Source: Gemmatimonadota bacterium
GTDB lineage: Bacteria > Gemmatimonadota > Gemmatimonadetes > Longimicrobiales > Gaopeijiaceae
NCBI GenBank assembly: GCA_016209995.1
Contig: JACQVC010000081.1
Location: 1 to 7,159, forward strand
DNA length: 7,159 nt
Direction: 5' to 3'
Translations under genes and position numbers: made by a program
Notes under the pieces: generated by a model
Databases searched by the model: none
Seen by the model: only the letters and a program-made list of their open reading frames with translations
Told to the model about the DNA's origin: nothing
Shown: one piece after another, positions 6,486 to 7,159 of the stretch
Layout of the letters: every line of letters begins with the position of its first letter
Numbering within the stretch: the stretch's first letter is position 1

Positions 6486-6633
6486 CGAGCGGCGGGTCGG
6501 GGCTCTCCCTGAGGGACCCTCGGAACGGGGGATCCAAAGGCCCCCGTTCCGCAGCGAAGCCTCCGCCCCGCTGCCTACCCACGCGCTCCCGGCGAAGCGG
6601 GGTCCCTCAGGGAGAGCCCCGACCCGCCGCTCG
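6486..6633. mobile_element. 148-bp palindromic element with perfect 34-bp inverted ends (MITE/REP-like)
   Basis: Bases 6486-6519 and 6600-6633 are perfect reverse complements over 34 bases, with outer ends reading CGAGCGGCGGGTCGGGG inward from both sides. The 80-base interior holds an 11-bp hairpin (6521-6551). A three-base CCT flanks the element on each side (6483-6485 and 6634-6636), a possible but very weak target duplication. No protein is encoded, so if it moved it did so using an enzyme in trans. The size and structure fit a miniature inverted-repeat element or a paired REP-type repeat. On RNA it would form a long, very stable branched stem in the middle of the operon. The repeat is certain; the mobile origin is inferred. 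Confidence 0.6.
6521..6551. repeat. Core hairpin of the element, 11-bp stem
   Basis: CGGAACGGGGG at 6521-6531 and CCCCCGTTCCG at 6541-6551 are exact reverse complements around a nine-base loop (CCTTTGGAT on the transcribed strand). The same loop and the inner eight pairs recur in copy A at 6429-6453, where the outer pairs are lost. Conservation of loop and stem in both copies suggests this is the defining core of the repeat family. Confidence 0.85.
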
Positions 6634-6639
6634 CCTCCA

Positions 6640-6948
6640 CTAATCCACCTTGATTTCGACCTCGACCCCGGCGGGCAGATCCAGCTTCGTCAGGGCATCG
6701 ATCGTCTGTGGACGCGTGTCCACGATGTCGATGACCCGCTTGTGAACTTTTAGCTCGAACTGTTCCCGGCTCTTCTTGTCGATGTGTGGCGAGCGCAGAA
6801 CCGTGAACAGGCTCCGCTTCGTCGGCAGTGGGATCGGACCCCGCACGTCCGCCCCCGTCTTCTGCGCCGTCCGCACGATCTCCCCGGCCGTCTGGTCGAT
6901 GATCCAGTGATCGAACGCCTTCAGCCTGATTCGGATTCTGCTCGCCAT
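6640..6948 (-). CDS. rpsJ: Small ribosomal subunit protein uS10 (NusE)
   Basis: S10 belongs to the 30S head and, as NusE, pairs with NusB in antitermination and with NusG in transcription–translation coupling. The 102-residue product has [11 protein letters not shown] (about 4-14), the [25 protein letters not shown] loop that reaches into the 30S head, and [20 protein letters not shown], ending [11 protein letters not shown]. The start ATG has GGGAG four bases upstream. It is the first gene of the classical S10 operon and lies 116 bases after tuf. Downstream, instead of the normal close joint to rplC, there is a 316-base repeat-filled gap. The stop is TAG. Confidence 0.99.
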   Translation of the reverse strand: MASRIRIRLKAFDHWIIDQTAGEIVRTAQKTGADVRGPIPLPTKRSLFTVLRSPHIDKKSREQFELKVHKRVIDIVDTRPQTIDALTKLDLPAGVEVEIKVD

Positions 6949-7064
6949 GCGTCTCCCTTCGTTCGCTATATCAGGGTTTCCGGTTCAGAGGTTCAGAGCC
7001 CACCACGCCTCCCACCCACGGATAGGTTGGGCAGGCTGGTCTGACCCTCTGATCCTCTGATCCG
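6949..7064 (-). repeat. tuf–rpsJ gap with octamer arrays forming a long imperfect hairpin
   Basis: On the transcribed strand, the tuf stop codon opens an array: TAGCGG, then ATCAGAGG twice, then GTCAGACC (7067 down to 7038). About 40 bases later an inverted array follows: plus-strand TTCAGAGG and TTCAGAGC at 6984-6999. The 17-base arms 6982-6998 and 7047-7063 pair at 15 of 17 positions, with the two mismatches eight bases apart, around a 48-base loop. There is no U-tract after the stem. The rpsJ ribosome binding site lies at the low end. The structure could be an attenuator or S10-leader-like element, or simply a repeat-derived hairpin. Confidence 0.7.
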
Positions 7065-7159
7065 CTATTCGATCACCTCGGTGACGACGCCCGCGCCCAC
7101 GGTGCGTCCGCCCTCGCGGATCGCGAAGCGCAGCTCCTTCTCCAGCGCGATCGGCGAGA
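7065..7159 (-). CDS. tuf: Elongation factor Tu (partial, only the C-terminal 30 residues)
   Basis: EF-Tu delivers aminoacyl-tRNA to the ribosome as a GTP complex. Only the last part of domain 3 is in the window. It reads [17 protein letters not shown], then [13 protein letters not shown] and a TAG stop at 7067-7065. The [18 protein letters not shown] ending is diagnostic for EF-Tu. The gene continues beyond the right edge. Its place just before rpsJ, in the same orientation, shows that the str block (normally rpsL, rpsG, fusA, tuf) directly precedes the S10 block. Confidence 0.97.
   Translation of the reverse strand, partial: SPIALEKELRFAIREGGRTVGAGVVTEVIE

Larger units (their letters stand above)
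6324..6639 (-). other. 316-base non-coding rpsJ–rplC gap filled with repeats
   Basis: This joint is usually short in bacterial S10 operons. Here it is 316 bases and made mostly of GC-rich repeats: a 148-bp element with 34-bp inverted ends (6486-6633), a second partial direct copy (6393-6453), and about 35 bases of pyrimidine-rich DNA between them. The rplC Shine-Dalgarno sequence (GAGGAG) lies at the low end. Open frames cross it on both strands, but their products are proline/arginine-rich repeats of the DNA repeat units and match nothing I know, so I call no gene. Reading through it as one transcript from rpsJ to rplC is inferred from orientation. Confidence 0.75.

Noticed and set aside
6328..6582. 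Open frame of 84 residues on the minus strand across the rpsJ–rplC repeats, plus frames of 92 and 94 residues on the plus strand
   Set aside because: Each is a translation of the GC-rich repeat units and shows the same proline/arginine-rich words repeated. Frames stay open on both strands because of base composition. No family resemblance.
6393..6633. CRISPR array, because of repeated blocks with spacers
   Set aside because: Only two direct copies plus one inverted arm, about 60-base repeats, no regular spacers and no cas genes.
6483..6636. CCT on both sides of the 148-bp element as a target-site duplication
   Set aside because: Three bases in a C-rich region are expected by chance; kept only as a remark.
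6965..6973. TGATATAGC before rpsJ as an extended -10 promoter element
   Set aside because: Only four of six -10 bases match, there is no acceptable -35 at 16-18 bases, and the start would fall almost on the ribosome binding site.
6999..7046. Classical intrinsic terminator after tuf
   Set aside because: A hairpin exists but no run of T follows it on the transcribed strand, so a terminator cannot be claimed from sequence alone.

Overview
The window is one contiguous stretch of the universal bacterial str–S10–spc ribosomal-protein cluster, read entirely from the minus strand (right to left). Gene order in the direction of transcription is tuf (3' end only), rpsJ, rplC, rplD, rplW, rplB, rpsS, rplV, rpsC, rplP, rpmC, rpsQ, rplN, rplX and rplE (cut by the left edge of the window). 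All fifteen were identified by reading the translated products against remembered family signatures. The plus strand carries no gene I can support.

The source is a GC-rich bacterium with good Shine-Dalgarno sequences, three GTG starts and heavy use of TAG stops. The protein sequences (for example the L4 N-terminus and the S10 segment with KKSREQFEL) are compatible with Gemmatimonadota or a neighbouring poorly cultured phylum. That placement is a low-confidence inference. The coding content is ordinary core genome: the products are ribosomal proteins of both subunits plus EF-Tu, and many gene joints are overlapping or nearly so (rplC/rplD, rplD/rplW, rplW/rplB, rplN/rplX), as expected for translational coupling.

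The unusual content is in the gaps. (1) The 316-base rpsJ–rplC gap, a joint normally short in this operon, holds a 148-bp element with perfect 34-bp inverted ends and an internal 11-bp hairpin, plus a second partial direct copy beside it. It looks like a non-coding MITE/REP-type insertion inside the S10 operon. (2) Three other gaps (tuf–rpsJ, rpsS–rplV, rplX–rplE) carry short tandem arrays of one degenerate octamer, roughly RTNAGMGG. Two of these arrays start exactly at the TAG stop codon of the upstream gene, and both are followed by an inverted copy, giving hairpins. (3) The 90-base rpsQ–rplN gap, the point where the E. coli S10 operon ends and the spc operon begins, holds a perfect 12-bp stem with a 3-base loop and no U-tract.

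Nothing here is a new multi-gene system. The candidates worth following are the two intergenic repeat families and the boundary hairpin.
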